Shown piece after piece: positions 1-7,560 of a DNA stretch of 64,000 bases. Source of the DNA: an uncultured Eubacteriales bacterium (GTDB lineage Bacteria > Bacillota > Clostridia > Oscillospirales > Acutalibacteraceae); contig ONDL01000004.1 in assembly GCA_900316555.1 (NCBI GenBank), positions 16,911 to 80,910 on the forward strand. Reading direction: 5' to 3'. The notes beneath the pieces were generated by a model that was not told the origin of the DNA, searched no databases, and saw only the letters and a list, made by a program, of their open reading frames with translations. Made by a program: the position numbers and the translations under genes. Numbering within the stretch: position 1 is the first letter of the stretch; every line of letters starts with the position of its first letter.

Positions 1-1024
1 CAAGCCCAGCCGCGGCCCCGGCAGACGTGAGATCGGTCACGGCGCACTCGCTGAGAGAGCTCTTCTTCCCGTAATCCCGTCCGTTGAGGAATTCCCGTAC
101 GCTCTCAGACTCGTTTCCGAGGTTCTTTCGTCCAACGGCTCCACCTCTCAGGGCTCCGTATGCGGTTCCACCCTCGCTCTCATGGACGCGGGCGTTCCGA
201 TCAAGGCTCCCGTTGCAGGTATTTCCTGCGGTCTTATCACCGAGGGCGAGCGCTGGATGACAATGGTTGATATCCAGGGCCTCGAGGACTTCTTCGGCGA
301 CATGGACTTCAAGGTTGCGGGTACTCACGATGGTATCACAGCTATCCAGATGGATCTTAAAATCAGCGGTCTTACTCCCGAGATGGTAAAGGAAGCCCTT
401 GAAAAGACTCACAAGGCGCGTATCTTTATTCTCGACGAGGTCATGCTCAAGGCTATCGCCGAGCCCAGACCCGAGCTCTCACCCTACGCTCCCAAGATGT
501 TCACCACAACCATTCCCGCCGACAAGATCAGCGAGGTCATCGGCAAGAGCGGCAAGGTCATCAAGGAGATCCAGGCAGAGTGCGACGTTAAGGTCGACAT
601 CGAGGAAGAGGGCGAGATCGGTCAGGTATTCGTCGCAGGTCTTGACACCGAGAAGTGCAAGCGCGCTATCGACATTATCCAGACTATCGCTTCCGATCCC
701 GAGCCCGGCGCTATGTACCTCGGCAAGGTCACCAGAATCATGGACTTCGGCGCGTTCGTTGAGATCGCTCCCGGCAAGGAAGGTCTTGTTCACGTATCTC
801 AGCTCGATGTAAAGCGCACCGAGAACGTTACCGACGTTGTGAACGTAGGCGACATTATCCGCGTTATGGTTACCGAGATCGACGACAAGGGCAGACTGAA
901 CCTCAGCCGCCGTCAGGTGCTTATCGACGTTGACGGCCTCACTCCCGAGGATAACGGCGACAACGACCGTCCTTCACGTCCGCGCAGACCCAGAAACAAC
1001 GACAGAAGAAACCGCAGAGGTTGA
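1..1024 (+). CDS. pnp: polyribonucleotide nucleotidyltransferase, 3' part (gene runs off the left edge)
   Basis: PNPase degrades RNA 3' to 5' by phosphorolysis as a trimer in the cytoplasm. The first whole codon is at 2; the reading frame is open from the window edge and gives 340 residues, about half the usual 700. The visible part starts inside the second RNase PH domain (GRREIGHG, then [12 protein letters not shown] and LMDAGVP), followed by a KH domain ([11 protein letters not shown], with the GxxG loop as GKSG) and a C-terminal S1 domain ([16 protein letters not shown] through LNLSRR). A basic Arg/Asn-rich tail ends the protein. A rho-independent terminator follows directly. The start codon and the first PH domain lie outside the window. 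The identification is certain; only the truncation by the window limits it. Confidence 0.97.
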   Translation, partial: KPSRGPGRREIGHGALAERALLPVIPSVEEFPYALRLVSEVLSSNGSTSQGSVCGSTLALMDAGVPIKAPVAGISCGLITEGERWMTMVDIQGLEDFFGDMDFKVAGTHDGITAIQMDLKISGLTPEMVKEALEKTHKARIFILDEVMLKAIAEPRPELSPYAPKMFTTTIPADKISEVIGKSGKVIKEIQAECDVKVDIEEEGEIGQVFVAGLDTEKCKRAIDIIQTIASDPEPGAMYLGKVTRIMDFGAFVEIAPGKEGLVHVSQLDVKRTENVTDVVNVGDIIRVMVTEIDDKGRLNLSRRQVLIDVDGLTPEDNGDNDRPSRPRRPRNNDRRNRRG

Positions 1025-1031
1025 TCATAGA

Positions 1032-1066
1032 AAAGGAGCCGTTTGATGACGGCTCCTTTGTTTTTC
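1032..1066 (+). terminator. rho-independent terminator after pnp
   Basis: An 11-bp perfect stem (AAAGGAGCCGT at 1032-1042 with its complement at 1049-1059) encloses a 6-nt loop and is followed by a T run to 1066. It begins 8 bases after the pnp stop codon. Confidence 0.9.
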
Positions 1067-1197
1067 GGAACAAAGCAGCCGGATACCGCCAAATGCTTCG
1101 TCAAATTGATTAAAACTGAACCTGACTCTTAATTGATTTGCATAAAAACTTAAAATTTTTGAATATTCATTAAAAGTTACAGGGTTGTAATGTTTTG

Positions 1198-1227
1198 CGA
1201 GGGTTATTTATGATATAATAACCTCGG
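1198..1227 (+). promoter_or_regulatory. extended -10 promoter inside an inverted repeat, upstream of the membrane-protein gene
   Basis: An extended -10 (TG-A-TATAAT, 1211-1219) lies 56 bases before the start codon at 1275. No good -35 is visible at 17 bp (TGTTTT at 1191-1196). The -10 is enclosed by an inverted repeat with 10-bp arms and one bulged base: CGAGGGTTATT at 1198-1208 and AATAACCTCGG at 1217-1227. A repressor bound there would cover the -10 box. That role is inference; the repeat itself is plain in the sequence. Confidence 0.55.
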
Positions 1228-1274
1228 TCGAAAGGCCGGAAACAATTTTTTATCTTCAAGAGGAGGATTTTATT

Positions 1275-1742
1275 ATGGAACAGAAAGGTTCAAAGCTTCT
1301 TAAAATCGTCAGCATCATCATGATGATCGGCGGTATCGTAAGCGCAGTATTCAGCTTTATCGCTGCTATCATTGCAGGTCTCGGCACCGCTGTTATGTCA
1401 CAGCCCGAGGTTTCCAGCGCAGTTGACAGCGCGCTTGCCGCTAACGGCTACAGCGGCGCTACAGGTCCTATCATGGCTGTTATCTGGATCGCTGTTGTTA
1501 TTTCCGTTGCAGGCGCAGTCGTTGAGATCATCGCAGGCGCGAAGGGCAAGAAGAACTGGGACAACCCCGCTGCTGCCAAGACCCTGATGATCTTTGGTAT
1601 CGTTTGTGCCGTTCTCAGCCTTGTTGCTAACATTTTGTTCGCTACCGGCGGTCTCGGAGTTCAGATCGTAAGCATTCTTTCAGGTCTTATTCTTCCCGTA
1701 CTGTACATCGTTGGTGCTGTTCAGCTTAAGAATCAGGCGTAA
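1275..1742 (+). CDS. small four-helix membrane protein of unknown function
   Basis: 155 residues. AGGAGG at 1261-1266 sits 8 bases before the ATG. Four hydrophobic stretches can be seen at about residues 8-35, 63-88, 100-124 and 127-149. A polar loop (about 40-62) separates helices 1 and 2, and a short basic loop with GAKGKKNWD separates helices 2 and 3. I do not recognise a named family; the pattern of Gly/Ala/Ile/Val-rich helices is like small DUF-type membrane proteins common in Clostridia. It is a single-gene unit: terminators lie on both sides, and it has its own promoter within an inverted repeat. No catalytic motif is visible, so no function is assigned. Confidence 0.8.
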   Translation: MEQKGSKLLKIVSIIMMIGGIVSAVFSFIAAIIAGLGTAVMSQPEVSSAVDSALAANGYSGATGPIMAVIWIAVVISVAGAVVEIIAGAKGKKNWDNPAAAKTLMIFGIVCAVLSLVANILFATGGLGVQIVSILSGLILPVLYIVGAVQLKNQA

Positions 1743-1767
1743 TCATTTCCATATTTATGTATTGAAG

Positions 1768-1794
1768 AGGGCTGTCCGATCGGGCAGCCCTTTT
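1768..1794 (+). terminator. rho-independent terminator after the membrane-protein gene
   Basis: Stem AGGGCTGTCC (1768-1777) pairs with GGGCAGCCCT (1782-1791) with one G-U pair and a 4-nt loop, followed by TTTT. Confidence 0.85.
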
Positions 1795-1815
1795 GATTTC
1801 GGTTTATTAATATGC

Positions 1816-1841
1816 AAAAAGACCGCCCAAGCTGAGCGGCC
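1816..1841 (-). terminator. rho-independent terminator after ilvE
   Basis: Read on the minus strand, GGCCGCTC and GGGCGGTC (plus 1834-1841 and 1821-1828) pair fully if G-U pairs are allowed, and a T5 tract follows (plus 1816-1820). On the plus strand the same stem has an A-C mismatch, so it fits ilvE better, although a plus-strand T run also exists and it may work both ways. Confidence 0.75.
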
Positions 1842-1858
1842 TTTTTTTATTATCTGAA

Positions 1859-2884
1859 TTACTTGATTTCAACGATCCAGCCTTCGGGAGCTTCGATCTG
1901 TCCCATCTGAATGCCTGTGAGGGTTTCGTAGAGCTTCTTTGTGATCGGGCCCATTTCCTCCATGCCGCTCGGGAAGCAGATTTCCTTGCCGTGGTCGTAG
2001 ATTTTGCCGACGGGGGAGATTACCGCAGCTGTGCCGCAGAGTCCGCACTCAGCGAAGTCCTTGACCTCGTCGAAGTAAACCTCTCTCTGCTCAACCTCAA
2101 GACCGAGATAGTGCTCGGCTACGTACATGAGCGAACGTCTGGTGATAGAGGGGAGAATGCTGTTTGACTTCGGGGTGACGATCTTGCCGTCCTTCGTTAC
2201 GAACAGGAAGTTCGCGCCGCCTGTTTCCTCAACCTTTGTGCGTGTAGCAGCGTCGAGGTACATGTTCTCGTCAAAGCCTTCCTCGTGAGCGGTAACGATC
2301 GCGTGCAGGCTCATCGCGTAGTTCAGACCTGCCTTGATGTGGCCTGTGCCGTGAGGAGCAGCTCTGTCAAAGTCCGAAACCTTGATAGTGATGGGCTTGG
2401 CGCCGCCCTTGAAGTAGGGGCCTACGGGTGTTGTGAATACGCGGAACTGGTAGTCGTTCGCGGGCTTAACGCCGATAACGGGGTTGGTGCCGAACATGTA
2501 GGGGCGGATATAGAGAGTCGCGCCTGTGCCGTAGGGAGGTACGAAGTCGATGTTCGCCTTGACTACCTTCTTGATCGCCTCGATGAACTTCTCCTCGGGG
2601 TAAACGGGCATTTCAAGACGCTCGCAGCTGTCCTTGAGTCTGGACGCGTTGAGGTCGGGACGGAATACAACAACTCTGCCGTCGCAGGTGGTGTACGCCT
2701 TGAGTCCCTCGAATACGGTCTGGGCATACTGGAGAACGCCCGCGCACTCGCTGATTGTTACCATGTCGTCGGTTGTCAGAACGCCGTCGTCCCATTTGCC
2801 GTCCTTGTAGTTGGAGACAAAACGCTCGTTGGTTTTGATGTAACCGAAGCCGAGGTTTGACCAATCGATATTCTGCTTTGCCAT
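1859..2884 (-). CDS. ilvE: branched-chain amino acid aminotransferase
   Basis: PLP enzyme that transfers the amino group between glutamate and the 2-oxo acids of leucine, isoleucine and valine; cytoplasmic. 341 residues, the size of the longer BCAT class (Bacillus YbgE/YwaA type). Visible signatures: an FEGLKAY segment near residue 58, the PLP lysine K184 in HIKAGLNYA, the ETGGANFLF segment, and the C-terminal CGTAAVISPVG loop. The start ATG is supported by GAAAGGAAG upstream on the minus strand. It stands alone, divergent from the P-loop/CYTH gene, with its own terminator. I saw no T-box or other leader in the 139-bp divergent spacer and no clear -35/-10 pair. Confidence 0.95.
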   Translation of the reverse strand: MAKQNIDWSNLGFGYIKTNERFVSNYKDGKWDDGVLTTDDMVTISECAGVLQYAQTVFEGLKAYTTCDGRVVVFRPDLNASRLKDSCERLEMPVYPEEKFIEAIKKVVKANIDFVPPYGTGATLYIRPYMFGTNPVIGVKPANDYQFRVFTTPVGPYFKGGAKPITIKVSDFDRAAPHGTGHIKAGLNYAMSLHAIVTAHEEGFDENMYLDAATRTKVEETGGANFLFVTKDGKIVTPKSNSILPSITRRSLMYVAEHYLGLEVEQREVYFDEVKDFAECGLCGTAAVISPVGKIYDHGKEICFPSGMEEMGPITKKLYETLTGIQMGQIEAPEGWIVEIK

Positions 2885-2981
2885 TTATATAACTTCCTTT
2901 CAAAAGTGAAATTTTCTTTTTAGTATTTTAGCACTTTAAAACTTCATTAATATTCCTTTATGGAAAAATAATGATATTATT

Positions 2982-3005
2982 GCAGATTATAATAATATTA
3001 TCTGC
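2982..3005 (+). promoter_or_regulatory. -10 box within an imperfect palindrome before the P-loop/CYTH gene
   Basis: TATAAT at 2988-2993 lies 30 bases before the ATG at 3024. It is enclosed by 6-bp inverted arms GCAGAT (2982-2987) and ATCTGC (3000-3005), with a mostly symmetric A/T centre. No good -35 is seen 17 bp upstream. The shape resembles an operator, but binding by a regulator is inference. Confidence 0.45.
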
Positions 3006-3023
3006 TAATTTCGGGGGATATTT

Positions 3024-4127
3024 ATGACTCAGATTTACAAAATCGCACTGACAGGCGGTCCCTGCGCCGGCAAAACCTCTGCTGCCGCCTTCCTTAAAAC
3101 AGAGCTTGAACGCTTCGGCGCAGAGGTATTCTGCCTTGAAGAAACCGCCACCGCGCTGATGAACTCGGGCAGGACTCCCGGGGGTATGGGCAGCTTTGCT
3201 TTTCACAGCCTGCTGTTCAAAACCCAGCTCGAGGGTGAGAAAAGACTGCGCTTGCTCGCTGAACAGTCAGATGCGGAGAAGTGCGTTATCCTCTGCGACA
3301 GAGGTCTGATGGACAGCCGCGCGTATGTTACAGACGAGGAGTTTTTTGCGTACGCGAAGGAAAACGGCTTCGGTGAGAACCATATCCTCTGCGAGTACGA
3401 CGCGGTGTTTCATCTTGTAACTGCCGCCGACGGCGCGCAGGAGCATTATCAGACCGACAACAACGAATCGAGAAGCGAGGACATCGAAACCGCGCGCAGG
3501 ATAGATAACAGGCTGCTCTCCGTCTGGACAGGCGCTCCGCACCTGAGGGTGATCGACAACAGCACGGACTTTGAGGGCAAGCTGAAACGTTTATTAATAG
3601 AAACGCTCGCCGTCGTAGGTATACCCGAGCCGCTTGAGATAGAACGGAAATTTTTGATTTTTTATCCCGACCTCAGTCTTTTGAATAACATGCATGCTTG
3701 CCGCAGGGTACCGCTCTCGCAGACATATCTCGAAACTCCCGAGGAGGGCAGGTTCAGGGTCAGAAAGCGCGGCGAGGGAGAGGACGCGGTTTTCATTAAG
3801 ACCGTCAAGAAAAAGATAAGCGAGATCCGCCGCATAGAAATCGAAGAGAGCATCAGCGAGGAAGAATATGAAAATTATATTTCCAGAAAAGAATATTGCG
3901 GCGGTACAATCGCGAAGGACAGATATTGTATTGTATGGAACAATTCATATTTTGAGCTGGACGTATTTCCGTTCTGGGACAGGTTCGCTCTGCTTGAAAT
4001 CGAGCTTTTAGATGAAAACCAGGAGTTTACTCTGCCCGATTTTGTCACGGTCATCAAAGAGGTAACGTACGACAAAAGCTTCAGAAACAAGACGCTCGCG
4101 GTGACGTACAAGGATTATTTTAACTGA
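3024..4127 (+). CDS. P-loop NTPase fused to a CYTH (triphosphate tunnel) domain
   Basis: 367 residues. The N-terminal half is a kinase-like P-loop NTPase of the AAA_28 kind: Walker A GGPCAGKT at 11-18, then ILCDRGLMD at 89-97 as a Walker B/DR-type motif. The C-terminal half (about 204-365) starts with EIERKF, the ExExK signature of CYTH/triphosphate tunnel enzymes (E205, E207, K209), and continues with RFRVRKR, FIKTVKK and FELDVF strands rich in alternating charged residues, as expected for a beta tunnel that binds triphosphates. The domain pair resembles the Drosophila protein Ttd14 and uncharacterised bacterial proteins. Substrate and role are unknown; nucleotide or polyphosphate binding is the inference. 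GGGGGAT at 3014-3019 precedes the ATG. It is a single-gene unit between ilvE (divergent) and infC. Confidence 0.85.
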   Translation: MTQIYKIALTGGPCAGKTSAAAFLKTELERFGAEVFCLEETATALMNSGRTPGGMGSFAFHSLLFKTQLEGEKRLRLLAEQSDAEKCVILCDRGLMDSRAYVTDEEFFAYAKENGFGENHILCEYDAVFHLVTAADGAQEHYQTDNNESRSEDIETARRIDNRLLSVWTGAPHLRVIDNSTDFEGKLKRLLIETLAVVGIPEPLEIERKFLIFYPDLSLLNNMHACRRVPLSQTYLETPEEGRFRVRKRGEGEDAVFIKTVKKKISEIRRIEIEESISEEEYENYISRKEYCGGTIAKDRYCIVWNNSYFELDVFPFWDRFALLEIELLDENQEFTLPDFVTVIKEVTYDKSFRNKTLAVTYKDYFN

Positions 4128-4148
4128 TCTTAACTTTCAAAAAAACTC

Positions 4149-4177
4149 TTGACAAACTCAGAAATATGTAATATAAT
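4149..4177 (+). promoter_or_regulatory. consensus promoter of infC-rpmI-rplT
   Basis: TTGACA (4149-4154) and TATAAT (4172-4177) with a 17-bp spacer, a full match to the housekeeping sigma consensus. The leader to the infC start is about 150 nt. Confidence 0.9.
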
Positions 4178-4184
4178 AATTCGG

Positions 4185-4335
4185 TAAAATAAAGCAAAGC
4201 AGAAATGCTTTCACCTGTGGGGTACCGTCTGCACGGGTCAATATCTGACTATGCTATAGTTGTGTATTGCTGCGGACGGAAGTATTTCTGTCCGCATTCT
4301 TTATTTCGCTAAATGTGCTTTGGAGGTGCTCAACC
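4185..4335 (+). promoter_or_regulatory. infC leader, probable L20-type ribosomal protein leader with attenuator hairpin
   Basis: The roughly 150-nt leader holds a short stem AAAGCA/TGCTTT closed by GAAA (4196-4211), a central conserved-looking region (4212-4260), and a strong hairpin GCGGAC...GTCCGC (4272-4295) followed by a T-rich stretch, which looks like a terminator ahead of the gene. In Bacillus subtilis the infC operon is controlled by L20 binding its leader and causing premature termination. That this leader belongs to the same class is inference from position and the terminator-like hairpin; I could not run a covariance search. Confidence 0.55.
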
Positions 4336-4860
4336 ATCGGCAAGAAAGATAACAACATTCAGATCAATGAAGAAATCCGCGACAAGGAGCTGAGAGTCAT
4401 CAGCTCAGACGGTCAGCAGCTCGGTATTATGTCCGCAAAGGAAGCTCTCAACATTGCGGAGCAGAAGAATCTTGACCTTGTCAAGATCGCTCCTCAGAGC
4501 AACCCGCCCGTATGCAAGATTATGGACTACGGCAAATACCGCTTTGAGCAGGCTAAGAGAGAGAAGGAAGCCAGAAAGAATCAGCATATCGTTGACATTA
4601 AGGAAGTCAGACTTTCACTTAATATCGATACGCATGACTTCAACACTAAGCTCAACAACGCTCTCAAATTCATCAGACACGGCGACAAGGTCAAGGTATC
4701 CATACGCTTTCGAGGACGCGAGATGGGTCACCCCGAGATCGGCCTTGATACCATGAAGCGCTTTGCCGAGGCTTGCGCTGAGGAAGCCGTTATCGAGAAG
4801 CCCGCGAAGCTCGAAGGCCGCAATATGCTTATGTTTCTTGCGCCAAAGTCAAACAAGTAA
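4336..4860 (+). CDS. infC: translation initiation factor IF-3 (AUC start codon)
   Basis: IF-3 binds the 30S subunit, checks the initiator tRNA and start codon and keeps subunits apart. From the ATC at 4336 the product is 174 residues, the usual size, and begins with (M)GKKDNNIQINEEIR, matching the known IF-3 N-terminus. GGAGG at 4322-4326 is 9 bases upstream. No in-frame ATG, GTG or TTG is near; the next upstream candidate (TTG 4267) lies inside the leader. Use of a rare AUU/AUC start is a known property of infC, because IF-3 itself discriminates against such codons and so limits its own synthesis. NPPVCKIMDYGKY and SIRFRGREMGHPEIG are the IF-3 N- and C-domain signatures. First gene of the infC-rpmI-rplT operon. 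Confidence 0.95.
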   Translation: MGKKDNNIQINEEIRDKELRVISSDGQQLGIMSAKEALNIAEQKNLDLVKIAPQSNPPVCKIMDYGKYRFEQAKREKEARKNQHIVDIKEVRLSLNIDTHDFNTKLNNALKFIRHGDKVKVSIRFRGREMGHPEIGLDTMKRFAEACAEEAVIEKPAKLEGRNMLMFLAPKSNK

Positions 4861-4883
4861 TTTCATCAAGGGAGGATATTAAA

Positions 4884-5081
4884 ATGCCTAAAATTAAAAC
4901 TCATAGCGGTGCCAAAAAGCGCTTCAAGCTTTCCAAGAACGGAAAGGTTATTCGTGCTCACGCAAACAAAAGCCACATCCTGAACAAAAAGACCAGAAAG
5001 CGTAAGAGAGGTCTCCGTCAGACAGTTGTTGCCGACAGAACCAATACACCGCAGATGAAGCGCCTTATCCCTTACAAATAA
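4884..5081 (+). CDS. rpmI: 50S ribosomal protein L35
   Basis: 65 residues, highly basic, with the family's PKIKTHSGAKKRFK start and a C-terminus ending in PQMKRLIPYK. It is part of the large ribosomal subunit. GGGAGG lies 8 to 10 bases before the ATG. It sits between infC and rplT, the conserved order in Bacillota, and shares their promoter and leader. Confidence 0.97.
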   Translation: MPKIKTHSGAKKRFKLSKNGKVIRAHANKSHILNKKTRKRKRGLRQTVVADRTNTPQMKRLIPYK

Positions 5082-5135
5082 TCGGGATAAATCTCAGCTT
5101 CACACTTTAATTCAAAATATCGGAGGTAATATAGA

Positions 5136-5480
5136 ATGGCACGAGTAAAAGGTGCGATGATGACTCGCAAAAGAAGAAAAAAGACATTAAAACTCGCCAA
5201 GGGTTACTGGGGTGCAAAATCCAAGCACTTCAAAATGGCGAAGCAGGCGGTAATGAAGTCCGGCAACTATGCGTATATCGGCCGTAAGCAGAGAAAGAGA
5301 GATTTCCGCCGTCTTTGGATCACCAGAATTTCCGCTGCCTGCAAGGCTAACGGCACTAACTATTCAACCTTTATGAACGGTCTTAAGAAGGCCGGCATTA
5401 TCCTGAACCGCAAGATGCTCTCAGAGATCGCGATTTCGGATCCCGCCGCTTTCACCGCTCTTGTTGAGAAGGTAAAATAA
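5136..5480 (+). CDS. rplT: 50S ribosomal protein L20
   Basis: 114 residues, basic, starting [16 protein letters not shown] and containing [13 protein letters not shown] and [12 protein letters not shown], typical of L20. It is an early 23S rRNA binder needed for 50S assembly and, in Bacillus, the repressor of its own operon through the infC leader. CGGAGG precedes the ATG. A strong terminator follows 10 bases after the stop, so this is the last gene of the operon. Confidence 0.97.
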   Translation: MARVKGAMMTRKRRKKTLKLAKGYWGAKSKHFKMAKQAVMKSGNYAYIGRKQRKRDFRRLWITRISAACKANGTNYSTFMNGLKKAGIILNRKMLSEIAISDPAAFTALVEKVK

Positions 5481-5490
5481 TGACTGTAAC

Positions 5491-5517
5491 AGCGTTTGGA
5501 TAACTCCAAACGCTTTT
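5491..5517 (+). terminator. rho-independent terminator after rplT
   Basis: A perfect 10-bp stem AGCGTTTGGA (5491-5500) / TCCAAACGCT (5505-5514) with loop TAAC and a trailing TTT. The T tract is short, so some read-through into the next gene is possible; no separate promoter is visible before 5537. Confidence 0.85.
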
Positions 5518-5536
5518 GCTGTATCAGGAGAAAACT

Positions 5537-6319
5537 ATGCAGATGATCACAAGCAAGGATAACCAGAGGGTTAAAAATCTAATCAAGCTGCAGTCTAGCG
5601 CTCGCTTTCGCCGTCAGTCGGGCTTGTTTCTCGCAGAAGGTCTGAGGGTATGCCGCGACGCTATGCTCAGCCGCGCCGTGATAAAGACGCTGTATCTGAC
5701 CGAAACCGCTCTTGAAAAATATTCTGACAAGCTCGCCGGGCTTATCGATTACGCCGAGGAAGCCGTGCTGCTCTCTGACGCGGTATTCTCCCATGTCAGC
5801 GACACTCAGAACCCTCAGGGCGTTTTGTGCACAATAAAAACACTTGACAAAACCCTACAGTCTGCTACAATTAAGAATGGCGGAAAATTCCTTGCGCTCG
5901 ATAATGTGCAGGATCCGAACAATCTCGGCACCGTACTGCGGTCTGCCGAGGCATTCGGCGTTTCGGGAGTTATTCTCTCAAACGACTGCTGCGATATCTA
6001 CAACCCAAAGGTCGTCCGCGGTTCTATGGGCGCGGTGTTCCGCGTACCGTTTCTTGTGTGCGGAACTGTCGCGGAGTTCTTAGGCGAATACCCTGAGCTC
6101 GTTTCATACGCGGCTGTTGTGGATTCAAACGCCGAAAGAATCACGGACATCTCCTTCGGGGACTCGTGCGTGGCAGTTATCGGCAACGAGGGCAACGGTC
6201 TGAAACAACAAACCGTTTCCGCCTGTCAGCATAAAATCACAATTCCGATGAACGGCAACGCAGAGTCGCTCAACGCCTCCGCTGCCGCCACGGTTATTAT
6301 CTGGGAAATGCTACGATGA
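5537..6319 (+). CDS. SpoU/TrmH-family RNA 2'-O-methyltransferase
   Basis: SAM-dependent methyltransferase of the SPOUT class that methylates a ribose 2'-OH in rRNA or tRNA. From ATG 5537 it has 260 residues; AGGAG at 5526-5530 supports this start. The N-terminal substrate-binding domain (about 1-105) is followed by the SpoU catalytic domain with motif 1 NNLGTVLR (128-135), motif 2 in the IGNEGNGL loop, and motif 3 around ESLNASAA near the C-terminus; the C-terminal trefoil knot is implied by these motifs. The exact target nucleotide cannot be read from sequence; Bacillus YsgA and RlmB-like enzymes are the nearest kinds. The stop overlaps the dprA start by 4 bases (ATGA), indicating coupled translation. 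Confidence 0.9.
   Translation: MQMITSKDNQRVKNLIKLQSSARFRRQSGLFLAEGLRVCRDAMLSRAVIKTLYLTETALEKYSDKLAGLIDYAEEAVLLSDAVFSHVSDTQNPQGVLCTIKTLDKTLQSATIKNGGKFLALDNVQDPNNLGTVLRSAEAFGVSGVILSNDCCDIYNPKVVRGSMGAVFRVPFLVCGTVAEFLGEYPELVSYAAVVDSNAERITDISFGDSCVAVIGNEGNGLKQQTVSACQHKITIPMNGNAESLNASAAATVIIWEMLR
5844..5871 (+). promoter_or_regulatory. possible internal promoter in the RNA methyltransferase gene, ahead of dprA-topA
   Basis: TTGACA (5844-5849), 16-bp spacer, TACAAT (5866-5871) preceded by TGC, an extended -10. It lies inside the coding region, 445 bases before dprA. The match is strong, but activity is not shown. Confidence 0.4.
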
Positions 6320-7536
6320 AAAGCAAAAACGTGAAATACTGGATATGGCTGAGCAAGGCTCTCGGTTTCGGCAGCACAAAAATCAAGGCGCTGTATGAGC
6401 TGTACAGAGACATCACCGTCTTTTGTGACGGCGGTGAGAAAGAATGGCGGTTCAGCGGTCTTTTTACCGATACCGAGCTCAGACATCTGAGCAACATCAA
6501 GCAAGACGCTGCCGACGGCATCATCAGCCGCTGCGACGAGCTCGGCTACAGCATACTCCCGATCGACGACGACGCTTACCCGAAGTGTCTGAGGGCGATC
6601 CCGAATCCGCCCGCAGTGCTTTACGTGTGGGGAAGCCTGCCCGATGTTGACAAATCCGACACCATAGGTATCGTCGGTACTCGCACAGCTTCTAATTACG
6701 GGCTGAAGAATTCCTATTCCTTCGGCTACGCGCTCGCAAAGTATAAATTCATCGTTGTCAGCGGCGGCGCTCTCGGCGTTGACTGCGCGTCGCACAGAGG
6801 CGTTCTCGCGTCAAACGGAGTTACAGTCTGCGTCCGCGGCTGCGGCATAAACTATCCGTATCTCATGGATAACGCCGCCATGCGCGAAGCGATTACCCAA
6901 AAGGGCGCCGTGATTTCAGAGTATCCGCCCGACACTCCGCCTTATCCGTACCAGTTCCCCGCGAGGAACCGCATCATCGCGGCTCTTTCGGACGGCGTGC
7001 TGATTATTGAGTCGGGTAAGAAAAGCGGTTCGCTTATCACCGCGAACTACGCCCTTGACATGGGCAAGCAGCTCTTCGCGCTTCTGGGCAACAACAGTCC
7101 CGAGAACGAGGGCTCCAACGAGCGTATCAAAAGCGGCGCGGCAAAGCCCGTCACGGATTTTCTGGATATAGTCGTCGCTCTCCGCAAAACACCTGACGAA
7201 CAGCAGGACGAGGAAGATATTCCGCTCGACGAGGTGGAGAAAATTCCCGTAAAATCAAAGGTTCGCAGAATCAAACCCGAAAAGTCCGTCAAAAAGAAGG
7301 ATAAGGGCTCTTCAAAACAGGAAGTGCTCTCAAAAAAGCCCGTTCACAAGGAAATTACGGGATTTTCACAGGATGCCGAGACGGTGTATAAATACCTCTC
7401 CGACACACCTGTCAGCATTGACAAGATATCGCAGGACACCGGTCTGCCCGTCAACAAGATTATTTCATCACTGACACAGCTCGAAATTTACGATCTGATT
7501 GTGTCAAAGGGCAACAGGCGGTTCGCGTTGAAATAA
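6316..7536 (+). CDS. dprA: DNA-processing protein DprA with C-terminal winged helix
   Basis: DprA binds incoming single-stranded DNA during transformation and loads RecA. 406 residues. After an N-terminal helical region, the Rossmann-like DprA domain runs from about 80 to 285: IGIVGTRTASNYG, VVSGGALGVDCASHRG, SEYPPDTPPYPYQFPARNR and GSLITANYALD are the family signatures. A Lys/Glu-rich linker (about 290-345) leads to a DprA_WH-type winged helix (about 350-406). Start ATG overlaps the previous stop by 4 bases. The order dprA-topA-trmFO is the same as smf-topA-trmFO in Bacillus. No other competence gene is in the window, so natural transformation is not proven. Confidence 0.95.
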   Translation: MKSKNVKYWIWLSKALGFGSTKIKALYELYRDITVFCDGGEKEWRFSGLFTDTELRHLSNIKQDAADGIISRCDELGYSILPIDDDAYPKCLRAIPNPPAVLYVWGSLPDVDKSDTIGIVGTRTASNYGLKNSYSFGYALAKYKFIVVSGGALGVDCASHRGVLASNGVTVCVRGCGINYPYLMDNAAMREAITQKGAVISEYPPDTPPYPYQFPARNRIIAALSDGVLIIESGKKSGSLITANYALDMGKQLFALLGNNSPENEGSNERIKSGAAKPVTDFLDIVVALRKTPDEQQDEEDIPLDEVEKIPVKSKVRRIKPEKSVKKKDKGSSKQEVLSKKPVHKEITGFSQDAETVYKYLSDTPVSIDKISQDTGLPVNKIISSLTQLEIYDLIVSKGNRRFALK

Positions 7537-7560
7537 AAGGTATTGATTAGGAGGAATATA

